Origin: Bacteroidia bacterium
GTDB lineage: Bacteria > Bacteroidota > Bacteroidia > M30B66
Length of the DNA stretch: 37,447 nucleotides
Direction: 5' to 3'
NCBI GenBank assembly: GCA_019695235.1
Contig: JAIBAI010000030.1
Location: 1-37,447 of the forward strand
Each line of letters starts with the position of its first letter. Position 1 is the stretch's first letter. The notes below the pieces were generated by a model, which did no database searches, had not been told where the DNA came from, and saw nothing but the letters and a program-made list of their open reading frames with translations. Positions 26,191-33,834 of this stretch are shown here, piece after piece. Made by a program: the position numbers and the translations under genes.

Positions 26191-28506
26191 ATGCATGCAA
26201 ATTTCCTGAATGACCTAAACACTGTTCAACGTCAGGCAGCCGACACCACTGAAGGCCCCGTTATGATTATTGCTGGAGCCGGTTCCGGAAAAACAAGGGT
26301 ACTCACCTACCGTATAGCCAATCTGATTTTCAAAGGAGTTGACCCCTTCCACATTCTGGCACTTACCTTTACCAATAAGGCAGCAAGAGAAATGAAAATC
26401 CGTATCGGTAAATTAGTAAGTGAATCAGATGCCCGAAATCTTTGGATGGGGACATTCCACTCTGTTTTTGCGAAAATTCTTCGTATCGAAGCAGAAAAAA
26501 TAGGCTATCCTTCAAATTTTACCATTTACGATACCGATGACTCCAAGAGCCTGATAAAAACAATCATTAACGAGTTGGGCTTAGACGATAAAATATACAA
26601 ACCCAATCTTGTTCTAAGTCGCATTTCATCTGCCAAAAACAACCTGATTTCCGACCGTGAATACAATGATAATGCGGAAATTATTGAAGAAGACCGTAAA
26701 TCGGCAAAATCTAAGTTGGGGCTGATATACAGCCTCTATAACCAACGTTGTTTTAAGGCTTCGGCAATGGATTTTGATGACCTGCTTTACAAAACAAACG
26801 TACTGCTAAAAAAATACCCGGAGGTCCTTTATAAATACCAGCAGAAATTCAGGTATATCTTAGTTGACGAGTACCAGGATACCAATTTTAGTCAATACCT
26901 GATTGTAAAGAAACTTGCCGCCATGCACCAGAATATCTGTGTTGTAGGCGATGATGCCCAGAGTATTTATGCTTTCAGAGGTGCCAATATTCAAAACATA
27001 CTCAATTTCGAAAAAGATTATCCGGAACTTAAAACATTCAAACTCGAACAAAATTACCGTTCTACAAAAACAATTGTTCAGGCAGCCAACAGCATCATAA
27101 AACACAACAAAGATCAGCTGAAAAAAGTGGTATGGACTGACAACCATGACGGCGAAAAAATAAGTCTGCTACAAGCAGGAACAGATAACGAAGAAGGGCA
27201 AATCATCGCCAACCGGATTTTTGAACTGAAAGCAAACCACCAGTTGGCCAACAGCGATATTGCCATACTGTACCGCACAAATGCACAGTCGCGCTCAATG
27301 GAAGAAGCCCTGCGGAAGCGCAACATCCCCTACCGAATTTACGGTGGACTTTCATTTTACAAACGAAAGGAAATTCGCGACTTACTTGCCTATTTTCGCC
27401 TGGTTATCAATCCCAAAGACGAAGAATCACTTAAACGCATCATCAATTATCCGGCAAGGGGTATCGGCAAAACCACCCTTGAGAAGGTTATTGCTACTGC
27501 CGCTGAGCATCAGCTGAGCATTTGGGAAGTGTTGGTGAACATGTCCCAATTGAGAGTCATCACGGGTGCTTCAGCCCAAAGATTGACCGAGTTTGTAACC
27601 ATGATTAAAAGTTTCCAGCAGGCATTGACTGGCAATGCATTTGATTTGGCCACCCATATTGCACGCTCATCCGGTTTACTGAAAGAACTGGGTGCAGATA
27701 AGACACCCGAAGGGGTAAGTCGTCAGGAAAACGTATTGGAATTGCTCAATGGCATTCAGGAGTTTATTGATACCGAGTCAGAAAGCGAAGACGAAGTTCA
27801 GGAGCGTACACTGGAGGTGTTTATGCAGGATATTGCGCTGCTAACAGATGCTGATGAGGACGAAAAAAACGACCCGAACCGCGTGAGTCTGATGACCATC
27901 CATGCATCAAAAGGGCTTGAGTACCCTGCCATATTTGTGGTGGGCATCGAAGAGAATCTTTTCCCGTCTCAGGCATCACTTAGTTCAAGAACAGAGCTGG
28001 AAGAAGAACGTAGGTTATTCTACGTGGCTATGACGCGTGCTGAGAAGTTTCTTACGCTCAGTTATGCCCTGATGCGATACAAATATGGTCAGATTCAATA
28101 TTGCGAAAAAAGTCGCTTTATTGAAGAAATTGATCAGGATTTGCTCATTTTGCCCTCCGGAGCCCCTAAAAGTGGCGCCCTTCTTGAATTTGATGATGAA
28201 AGAACCAGTTTCAGAAGTTTCAACCGAAAGGAGCCAGGGATTGGTAGTTTAAAACCAAAAAATAATGCTGCTACCCCTCTAAAACCAAAGTCTCCAACTG
28301 CATTTACACCTACACGTTCTGATTTTGTACCTGATGATACCAGCAATCTCAGCAGTGGGATGCAAGTTGAACACGAAAGATTCGGTCCTGGAAAGGTGAT
28401 TAACGTGGAAGGCAAACCTGGAGATAAAAAAGCAACAATCATCTTTCAGGCATTCGGACAAAAGCAATTATTACTTAAGTTTGCCAAACTGAAAATTATT
28501 GCTTAG
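26191..28506 (+). CDS. UvrD/PcrA-type superfamily 1 DNA helicase
   Basis: ATP-driven 3'-5' helicase for nucleotide excision and mismatch repair and for removal of stalled complexes; cytoplasmic, 771 residues. All SF1A motifs are visible in order: Q-motif region (LNDLNTVQRQAADTTEGPVM), Walker A AGAGSGKTRVLTYR, motif Ia TFTNKAAREMK, motif II VDEYQDTN, motif III GDDAQSIYAFRGA, motif IV QNYRST, motif V MTIHASKGLEYPAIFVVG, and motif VI RRLFYVAMTRAE. The C-terminus ends in a PcrA/UvrD Tudor-like domain (MQVEHERFGPGKVINVEG). The start at 26191 is chosen because a promoter box ends 4 nt before it. The stop lies 43 bp before the DUF4290 ATG, so uvrD, DUF4290 and murA probably form one operon. Confidence 0.95.
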   Translation: MHANFLNDLNTVQRQAADTTEGPVMIIAGAGSGKTRVLTYRIANLIFKGVDPFHILALTFTNKAAREMKIRIGKLVSESDARNLWMGTFHSVFAKILRIEAEKIGYPSNFTIYDTDDSKSLIKTIINELGLDDKIYKPNLVLSRISSAKNNLISDREYNDNAEIIEEDRKSAKSKLGLIYSLYNQRCFKASAMDFDDLLYKTNVLLKKYPEVLYKYQQKFRYILVDEYQDTNFSQYLIVKKLAAMHQNICVVGDDAQSIYAFRGANIQNILNFEKDYPELKTFKLEQNYRSTKTIVQAANSIIKHNKDQLKKVVWTDNHDGEKISLLQAGTDNEEGQIIANRIFELKANHQLANSDIAILYRTNAQSRSMEEALRKRNIPYRIYGGLSFYKRKEIRDLLAYFRLVINPKDEESLKRIINYPARGIGKTTLEKVIATAAEHQLSIWEVLVNMSQLRVITGASAQRLTEFVTMIKSFQQALTGNAFDLATHIARSSGLLKELGADKTPEGVSRQENVLELLNGIQEFIDTESESEDEVQERTLEVFMQDIALLTDADEDEKNDPNRVSLMTIHASKGLEYPAIFVVGIEENLFPSQASLSSRTELEEERRLFYVAMTRAEKFLTLSYALMRYKYGQIQYCEKSRFIEEIDQDLLILPSGAPKSGALLEFDDERTSFRSFNRKEPGIGSLKPKNNAATPLKPKSPTAFTPTRSDFVPDDTSNLSSGMQVEHERFGPGKVINVEGKPGDKKATIIFQAFGQKQLLLKFAKLKIIA

Positions 28507-28549
28507 GCATTCGTGCCGGGATTCACCAGAATCTATTACACAACTTTCT

Positions 28550-29200
28550 ATGCTGTATAATACCCAGAGAAGTCATCTGATTATCTCAGAATACGGTCGC
28601 AACGTGCAACAAATGATTGACGATGCCACCAAAATAGAAGACCGGGAAGAACGTAATCTGCGTGCCCGTTACATCATTAGTGTGATGGGGCAGCTAAATC
28701 CTCAGTTACGCGATGTTGCCGACTTTAAACACAAACTGTGGGATCATCTTTTTGTGATGTCAGACTTTAAATTAGATGTAGATTCCCCCTACCCTATCCC
28801 TTCAAGAGAAAGCCTCAATACCAGGCCTGAACGCCTTGCATATCCTAACACTAACATCCGTTTCAGGCATTATGGTAAAATTGTAGAGAATATGATTGAA
28901 AAGGCGAAAACCCTGGAAGAAGGTCAGGACAAGACCATCGTACTATCAGCCATTGCCCATCAGTTAAAAAAGTCATATCTCCTCTGGAACCGTGATTCTG
29001 TTGAAGATGCGCAGATACTTCAAGACCTTGACAAACTTTCAGGGGGTGCTTTAAAGCTGGCAGAAGGGGTTCAACTGGCTTCTGCTGCCGATGTAATAGG
29101 CGCAAATTCTTTTCCACAACAACAGGGTAAGAAGTTTCATTCAAAAAATAAAAAGTCGAAAAATTTCAAGCGTAAATTCGGGGGCAATAATTCTTATTGA
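28550..29200 (+). CDS. DUF4290 family protein
   Basis: A 216-residue soluble protein of the Bacteroidota-specific DUF4290 family, recognised by its start MLYNTQRSHLIISEYGRNVQ and by KIEDREERNLRARYIISVMG. The middle is helical (ENMIEKAKTLEEGQDKTIV); the last about 25 residues are very basic (KFHSKNKKSKNFKRKFGG), suggesting contact with nucleic acid or a charged surface. Its function is not established. The ATG at 28550 fits the family N-terminus; upstream in-frame codons overlap uvrD and are not family-like. The murA ATG follows 5 bp after its stop. The tight link to murA, which I recall as frequent in Bacteroidota, points to a role connected with cell-wall precursor synthesis or its control (inference). 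Confidence 0.88.
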   Translation: MLYNTQRSHLIISEYGRNVQQMIDDATKIEDREERNLRARYIISVMGQLNPQLRDVADFKHKLWDHLFVMSDFKLDVDSPYPIPSRESLNTRPERLAYPNTNIRFRHYGKIVENMIEKAKTLEEGQDKTIVLSAIAHQLKKSYLLWNRDSVEDAQILQDLDKLSGGALKLAEGVQLASAADVIGANSFPQQQGKKFHSKNKKSKNFKRKFGGNNSY

Positions 29201-29205
29201 ACCGA

Positions 29206-30510
29206 ATGAACCGTTTTGAAATTACCGGCGGGGTACGCCTAAAGGGTGAAATTATTCCGCAAGGGGCGAAAAATGAAGCCCTTCAGATACTTTGTGCTGT
29301 TCTGTTAACCCCTGAAAAGGTGATTATCCACAATGTTCCGGATATAGTGGATGTTAACAAACTCATTGAGCTGCTGATGGCTTTGGGCGTTAAAACCGAG
29401 AAGCTGGGAAACGGCTCCTGGTCATTTCAGGCAGATGAGATTGATGTTGACTTCCAGATTTCAGAAGAATTTAAAAAGAAAGGTTCTGCTCTGCGAGGTT
29501 CGGTAATGATTGTTGGCCCCATGCTTGCCCGTTTCGGTAGAGGTTATATCCCCAAACCAGGTGGCGATAAAATTGGTCGCAGACGCCTAGATACCCACTT
29601 TATCGGCTTCCAAAACCTGGGCGCCAGCTTTGATTTCGACGGAGAAGAAAATTTCTACAAGGTCGAAGCCAAGTCACTCAGGGGCACCTATATGCTACTC
29701 GACGAAGCATCAGTTACCGGAACTGCCAATATCATCATGGCAGCAGTGATGGCAAAAGGGGTTACCACCATCTTTAACGCGGCTTGCGAACCTTACATCC
29801 AGCAGCTTTGCGGGATGCTAAACCGCATGGGTGCATGCATCAGTGGTGTGGGCTCTAACCTGCTTACCATCGAAGGTGTTGATGAACTGGGCGGTACTGA
29901 GCACCGTATTCTGCCCGATATGATTGAAATCGGTTCATTCATCGGCATGGCCGCAATGACCCGTGGTGAAATCCGCATAAAAGACACAGGGTACGACCAT
30001 CTTGGCGTTATTCCTGACACCTTCCGCAAGCTGGGCATAGAGGTAATTCGTGATGGAGATGATATTTTCGTCCCCTCTCAGGAAAAATACAGCATTACCA
30101 AATACATTGATGGCTCCATCCTTACGGTTGCTGATGCACCCTGGCCTGGATTTACCCCCGACCTGCTAAGTATCGTATTGGTAGTGGCTACCCAGGCAGA
30201 AGGCAGCGTGTTGATTCACCAGAAAATGTTTGAAAGCCGCCTTTTCTTCGTTGACCGTTTGATTGACATGGGTGCCCAAATCATCCTGTGTGACCCGCAC
30301 CGGGCTACTATTATCGGACTAAATCGTGAATACAACCTGCGCGGCGTGAAAATGGTTTCGCCCGACATCAGAGCAGGGGTTTCTTTGCTTATTGCCGCCC
30401 TATCAGCCGACGGAACCAGCATCATCGAAAATATTGAACAGATTGATCGGGGGTATCAACATATAGATACCCGTCTGCAAGCCTTAGGCGCAAAAATCAA
30501 ACGCTTTTAA
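29206..30510 (+). CDS. murA: UDP-N-acetylglucosamine 1-carboxyvinyltransferase, Asp-type active site
   Basis: Transfers enolpyruvate from PEP to UDP-GlcNAc, the first committed step of peptidoglycan synthesis; cytoplasmic, 434 residues (family 417-436). The inside-out alpha/beta-barrel signatures are present: GGVRLKGEIIPQGAKNEALQ with the conserved Lys-Asn (KN), the active-site loop ARFGRGYIPKPGGDKIGRRR, and DMIEIGSFIGMAAMTRG. The residue at the position of E. coli Cys115 (PGGC) is Asp121 (PGGD). Asp at this site is known to keep the enzyme active and make it insensitive to fosfomycin, as in Mycobacterium tuberculosis and Chlamydia MurA. The ATG at 29206 is preferred to the TTG at 29197. Its 3' end overlaps the convergent small lipoprotein gene by 27 bp. 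Confidence 0.95.
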   Translation: MNRFEITGGVRLKGEIIPQGAKNEALQILCAVLLTPEKVIIHNVPDIVDVNKLIELLMALGVKTEKLGNGSWSFQADEIDVDFQISEEFKKKGSALRGSVMIVGPMLARFGRGYIPKPGGDKIGRRRLDTHFIGFQNLGASFDFDGEENFYKVEAKSLRGTYMLLDEASVTGTANIIMAAVMAKGVTTIFNAACEPYIQQLCGMLNRMGACISGVGSNLLTIEGVDELGGTEHRILPDMIEIGSFIGMAAMTRGEIRIKDTGYDHLGVIPDTFRKLGIEVIRDGDDIFVPSQEKYSITKYIDGSILTVADAPWPGFTPDLLSIVLVVATQAEGSVLIHQKMFESRLFFVDRLIDMGAQIILCDPHRATIIGLNREYNLRGVKMVSPDIRAGVSLLIAALSADGTSIIENIEQIDRGYQHIDTRLQALGAKIKRF

Positions 30511-30675
30511 GTACCCATTCTCCGCAAAAATTCTCAGCGGATCATTTGCCTCCGGATAAACAATTTGTGCTATACGCTTGCGTTTGCGCAAATCAGGACA
30601 ATCGCATTTCTTCTTCCTGAAAGTAGCGCAACCGCTTAGGCCACCAAGCAGTAACATGAAAATAATCAATCGCAT
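30484..30675 (-). CDS. Very small lipoprotein (63 residues)
   Basis: A tiny protein with a lipoprotein signal: MRLIIFMLLLGGLSGCATF, lipobox LSGC (Cys16). The mature part is a compact basic and Cys-containing segment (FRKKKCDCPDLRKRKR) followed by a short ordered tail (QIVYPEANDPLRIFAENG) ending in FDFCA. I do not recognise a characterised family. The ATG at 30675 is chosen because it yields the signal peptide; the frame stays open to 30798 but the upstream part is not signal-like. The 3' end runs 27 bp into murA on the opposite strand, so the two transcripts overlap. No clear promoter was found; TATTCTTG upstream is only an approximate box. It is probably real, judged by its lipobox and basic CxC composition. 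Confidence 0.6.
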   Translation of the reverse strand: MRLIIFMLLLGGLSGCATFRKKKCDCPDLRKRKRIAQIVYPEANDPLRIFAENGYLKAFDFCA

Positions 30676-30786
30676 GTATGAATAACGCATTGCTTTCATT
30701 CTGATTGCAAGAATACACAATCCTTTGATTAAGCGTTGCACAGCAAGGCAAAGAATAAGACAAAGAAAAATCATTCCGAAAATACG

Positions 30787-30794
30787 TAGTTTTG
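30787..30794 (+). promoter_or_regulatory. Promoter -7 box, leaderless spacing
   Basis: TAGTTTTG is an exact TAnnTTTG match, 4 nt before the ATG at 30799. This is the third exact case in the window with the same 4-nt spacing to the start codon. Confidence 0.5.
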
Positions 30795-30798
30795 TCAC

Positions 30799-31506
30799 AT
30801 GCGCATTTTGGCAATTTGCACCTTGATATGGCTTTCGGCTTATGCCGCATTTGCACAGTCTGGAAACATCGGTTTTGGCACCCTGAACCCTGATTCGAGT
30901 GCGATGCTCGATATTAGTTCAACCAGCAAAGGTTTGTTGATACCCCGCATGACCAGTGCTGAAAGAGAAGCGGTAGCAAATCCGGCAAAAGGATTGATAG
31001 TGTTTGACAGTACCACCGTCAGCTTATGGTTTTTCAACGGAAATGCATGGCAGCTGGTAGCTCCGGAACCACCGCCCCTCCCATCAAACATACTCTTTCA
31101 ACAGCTCGACCAGGTAGGCATTGCAAACAATACAGAAACACCTCTTGCTAACTGGTCTATGCCAGCCAATACCTTGCTTACACCTGGTGAATCAATTGAA
31201 TTGCATGCATTTGGTGAAAATATCGCCGACACTGCTATCATTCGTTTTAAGTTCGGAAGTTTAGTGCTGCCCTTTCAACTTCAAAGTGCAGGCATCTGGG
31301 ATGCCCGCATCAGCCTGTATTACAAATCGGCCACAGAGGTTAAGATTTTCGGCACATTTCATATTTCCGGCAAGGCTATTAGCAGGTTGATTAGCGGTAA
31401 TTTAGACCAAAGCCAGGTTGTGCAATTTATTGTAAGTGCAGAACAAAATCAGGCAGTGCTCAACGGTGTAGGTATGGAAGGGCTGGTTATCTACCGGAAA
31501 AAATAG
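30799..31506 (+). CDS. Secreted protein with Bacteroidota 'GLLIPRMT' N-terminal domain
   Basis: A 235-residue exported protein (signal peptide 1-20, ending AAFAQ). The first about 80 mature residues carry a motif series seen at the start of many Bacteroidota secreted and fibre-like proteins: GNIGFGTLNPDSSAMLDIS, STSKGLLIPRMTSAEREAV, and PAKGLIVFDSTTVSLWFFNG followed by AW. The rest (about 100-235) is beta-rich, with alternating strands such as SIELHAFGEN and IIRFKFGSLVLPF. It looks like a viral-fibre-like or jelly-roll head, but I cannot name it. No T9SS sorting domain is present, so its final location is unclear. It converges on the porP-like gene with only a few bases between the coding ends. 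Confidence 0.75.
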   Translation: MRILAICTLIWLSAYAAFAQSGNIGFGTLNPDSSAMLDISSTSKGLLIPRMTSAEREAVANPAKGLIVFDSTTVSLWFFNGNAWQLVAPEPPPLPSNILFQQLDQVGIANNTETPLANWSMPANTLLTPGESIELHAFGENIADTAIIRFKFGSLVLPFQLQSAGIWDARISLYYKSATEVKIFGTFHISGKAISRLISGNLDQSQVVQFIVSAEQNQAVLNGVGMEGLVIYRKK

Positions 31507-31511
31507 CTTGC

Positions 31512-32549
31512 TCAATGGGTCTTTACTGACCTATTGAAAAATGAATTGTTGCCGATATAGGCAATGGATATTTCAAAGCCCCCACGACCGCGGCTTACAT
31601 TCTTCAGCGCTGAAATATTTGTGTCATAACTCAGCCCCAAACTAAACTGGTCGAACTCAAAGAGCGAAGAAATCACCAAAGCATCGCCCGTACGCAGAAA
31701 AGCACCAAGGTAAACACCGGCATTCTTATAAACACCGGTGTACTTCGACTCAGTTACCAGATCGTAGCGGAGCATGCCGCCCAAAAACGTCTCACTGTTT
31801 GGCCCCTGACGATAAAACATAAATGCCGGATTAACAGCTAATTTCGTCGAAGGGATGCTCAACAAAAATCTCCCATGCACAACAAGCTTTGGCAAAAGCA
31901 ATTGCCCGCTACCAAGAAATGAATATTCCGGACGGTTCAAATGAAAAACCGAAATACCAAAACTTCCTTGCCGGTAATTATTCCGGTTAACCCTTGCTTT
32001 ACCCGAAGTATTTGAGAAAGTCCATACCAAACCACTGCTTAAATCAGGATATGCAAAAGCAGCCTGGCCAAGCACCTCTCCTGGGTCAATTGAAGGGTTG
32101 TAGGCATTGCCTGAATACTGGCTACCCCATTCAAGTGCTTTTGAATCAATTGCCAACTGGCCATAAGCAGCACTTATTCCGAGCCCCAGCTTGTGGTTGT
32201 TACCAATGCGTACATGGTAGGCCAACGAAAGTGCTGCAAGAGTGGTACGCAACTTGCTGTCACCACTTTGGTCCTGAAAAAAATTAGCTCCCAACCCAAA
32301 GAAGTTCTCACGATTTGATTTGCCAAGACGTGTATAAACATTTGCCGCCATTGTCGTGTAGGGGTCAGCAACGCTTTGCCACTGACTACGGTATTGCAAT
32401 GAGGCTTCACTCTTGCGTTCAGCGCCTGCCAGGGCCGGATTTTGGTTGAGGGGTGCCTGATAAAATTGCGAAAAATGTATGTCCTGACTTTGTATTGCCG
32501 GATGCAGGCTTAACAAACAGAATAAAACGACTATCTTCCTCATAATCAT
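31512..32549 (-). CDS. PorP/SprF family type IX secretion system outer-membrane protein
   Basis: A 345-residue outer-membrane beta-barrel of the PorP/SprF family. It has a signal peptide (ends AIQSQ), then the family opening DIHFSQFYQAPLNQNPALAG, and the barrel strands (SLQYRSQWQSV, YHVRIGNNHKLGLGISAAYG). It finishes with a typical SLGLSYDTNISAL ... GGFEISIAYIG. In Flavobacterium johnsoniae, SprF is needed for secretion and attachment of the type B sorting-domain adhesin SprB encoded next to it; PorP in Porphyromonas plays a related T9SS role. Here the start overlaps the stop of the upstream type B gene (ATGA), so it is very likely the dedicated partner of that operon. It is the last gene of the minus-strand operon. 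Confidence 0.93.
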   Translation of the reverse strand: MIMRKIVVLFCLLSLHPAIQSQDIHFSQFYQAPLNQNPALAGAERKSEASLQYRSQWQSVADPYTTMAANVYTRLGKSNRENFFGLGANFFQDQSGDSKLRTTLAALSLAYHVRIGNNHKLGLGISAAYGQLAIDSKALEWGSQYSGNAYNPSIDPGEVLGQAAFAYPDLSSGLVWTFSNTSGKARVNRNNYRQGSFGISVFHLNRPEYSFLGSGQLLLPKLVVHGRFLLSIPSTKLAVNPAFMFYRQGPNSETFLGGMLRYDLVTESKYTGVYKNAGVYLGAFLRTGDALVISSLFEFDQFSLGLSYDTNISALKNVSRGRGGFEISIAYIGNNSFFNRSVKTH

Positions 32550-33811
32550 CTCATTAAAGTAATATTTCCCTGCCGGGTGATTTCTTCTCCGGTAATCAGG
32601 GTAGCATGAAGCTGATAAACAAATACGCCGGCATTCAATGCCTGGCCTCTAAAAGTACCATCCCAACAGTCGGCTACACTTTCGCTTTGGTACACCAATT
32701 CGCCCCAACGACTGTAAATTGAAAGTGCCATACTGCCAATGCAGCTTGTTCCATATAAACGCAGGCAATCATTTGCCTTATGGCCTCCCGCTTCCGGCGC
32801 AAAGACATTCGGAATAAACAAACCATCACAAAGGGTATCAACGGTAATTACAACGCAATCAGAAGCAATACAGCCATACTCATTCTCTGCCTGGATACAA
32901 TAAGTGGTTGTAGCAAGCGGAATGCCTGATGTTTCAGCACATTCAGGGCAGTCAAGGTACAGCGCAGGTTCCCAAACAATATCCTGCGCTGCCTGACCAT
33001 TCAAATAAGCCCTTGTACCATAAATTACGGTAGTATCTTCTCCGGCAAAGACTTCCGGCAATGGATTTACCCGAACCAGTACGTTTGCCGTATCAGAACA
33101 CACCCCTTCTGCCACCACCACCGTAAAAGTCGAATCAGCGGGTGGTGACACGCGAATACTCGCCGTGGTATCTCCGGTGTTCCAGACATACGTAGAGCCC
33201 CCCCTGGCCGTTAATACTATCGTATCGGCCAAGCAAATAGCAGTGTCAGCACTTATCTCAGCATGCATCTCCGGACAACGGCAATCAGGTGCATTAATCA
33301 CATAAGACGACTCACAATTACCTACGCGTATTGCAACACTCAAATCAGTGCCTTCCGGAATATGGTCAACAAGCCAGGCACCTGCACTCTGCTGACTTAG
33401 CACACCAGCACCATTCAGCGACGGCGTTCCAGAGGTAGATAACTGCACCGACCACGACTGCCGGTCTTCAGAGCAAACCGGCTGACCCAGAAGCGACATT
33501 TCCGGGTTCAGCACCTGAATGTTCAATAACCTTTGGTCACCTGCACAGCCCTCCTCACTCACTTCCAACACACTGAGTAAATAGGTGGATGCCGTACTGT
33601 TCCAAACAACACGGATGCTATCGTTCCCCTGCCCTTCAATGATTTCACCATTGCCGTGGGTATCCCAGATAAAGGTACTGCCCTCCTGCCCCCGCACATG
33701 GTAACTCCCTGTGGGGTCGGCTGTACACAAGGTATCGGTTTGCCCCCATCCGGGAGCAAGTACCGCCAACAGCATAAGCAGCAGTAGGTATTTATATACA
33801 GCCTTATTCAT
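32546..33811 (-). CDS. Surface protein with T9SS type B (gliding-motility-associated) sorting domain
   Basis: A 421-residue exported protein. Signal peptide 1-23; an N-terminal PKD-like domain (about 27-105, GSTFIWDTHGNGEIIEGQG ... GCAGD); a Cys-containing domain (107-180, ending INAPDCRCP) homologous to one in the neighbouring 506-residue protein; two Ig/PKD-like domains (181-326, including TARGGSTYVWNTGDTTASI); and a CHU_C-type T9SS type B domain (327-421: LFIPNVFAPEAGG ... LSIYSRWGELVYQS ... WDGTFRGQALNAGVFVYQL). Type B substrates depend on a SprF-like partner, which follows here with a 4-bp ATGA overlap. It is the only member of the three-protein set with a recognisable sorting domain, so it may anchor the others to the cell surface (inference). 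Confidence 0.9.
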   Translation of the reverse strand: MNKAVYKYLLLLMLLAVLAPGWGQTDTLCTADPTGSYHVRGQEGSTFIWDTHGNGEIIEGQGNDSIRVVWNSTASTYLLSVLEVSEEGCAGDQRLLNIQVLNPEMSLLGQPVCSEDRQSWSVQLSTSGTPSLNGAGVLSQQSAGAWLVDHIPEGTDLSVAIRVGNCESSYVINAPDCRCPEMHAEISADTAICLADTIVLTARGGSTYVWNTGDTTASIRVSPPADSTFTVVVAEGVCSDTANVLVRVNPLPEVFAGEDTTVIYGTRAYLNGQAAQDIVWEPALYLDCPECAETSGIPLATTTYCIQAENEYGCIASDCVVITVDTLCDGLFIPNVFAPEAGGHKANDCLRLYGTSCIGSMALSIYSRWGELVYQSESVADCWDGTFRGQALNAGVFVYQLHATLITGEEITRQGNITLMR

Positions 33812-33834
33812 CTGGCATTAGCTATAATAGCTCA

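Noticed and set aside
30676-30798. Upstream extension of the small lipoprotein to 104 residues
   Set aside because: The extension moves the lipobox to residue 57, which cannot work as a signal peptide; the ATG at 30675 gives a proper one.
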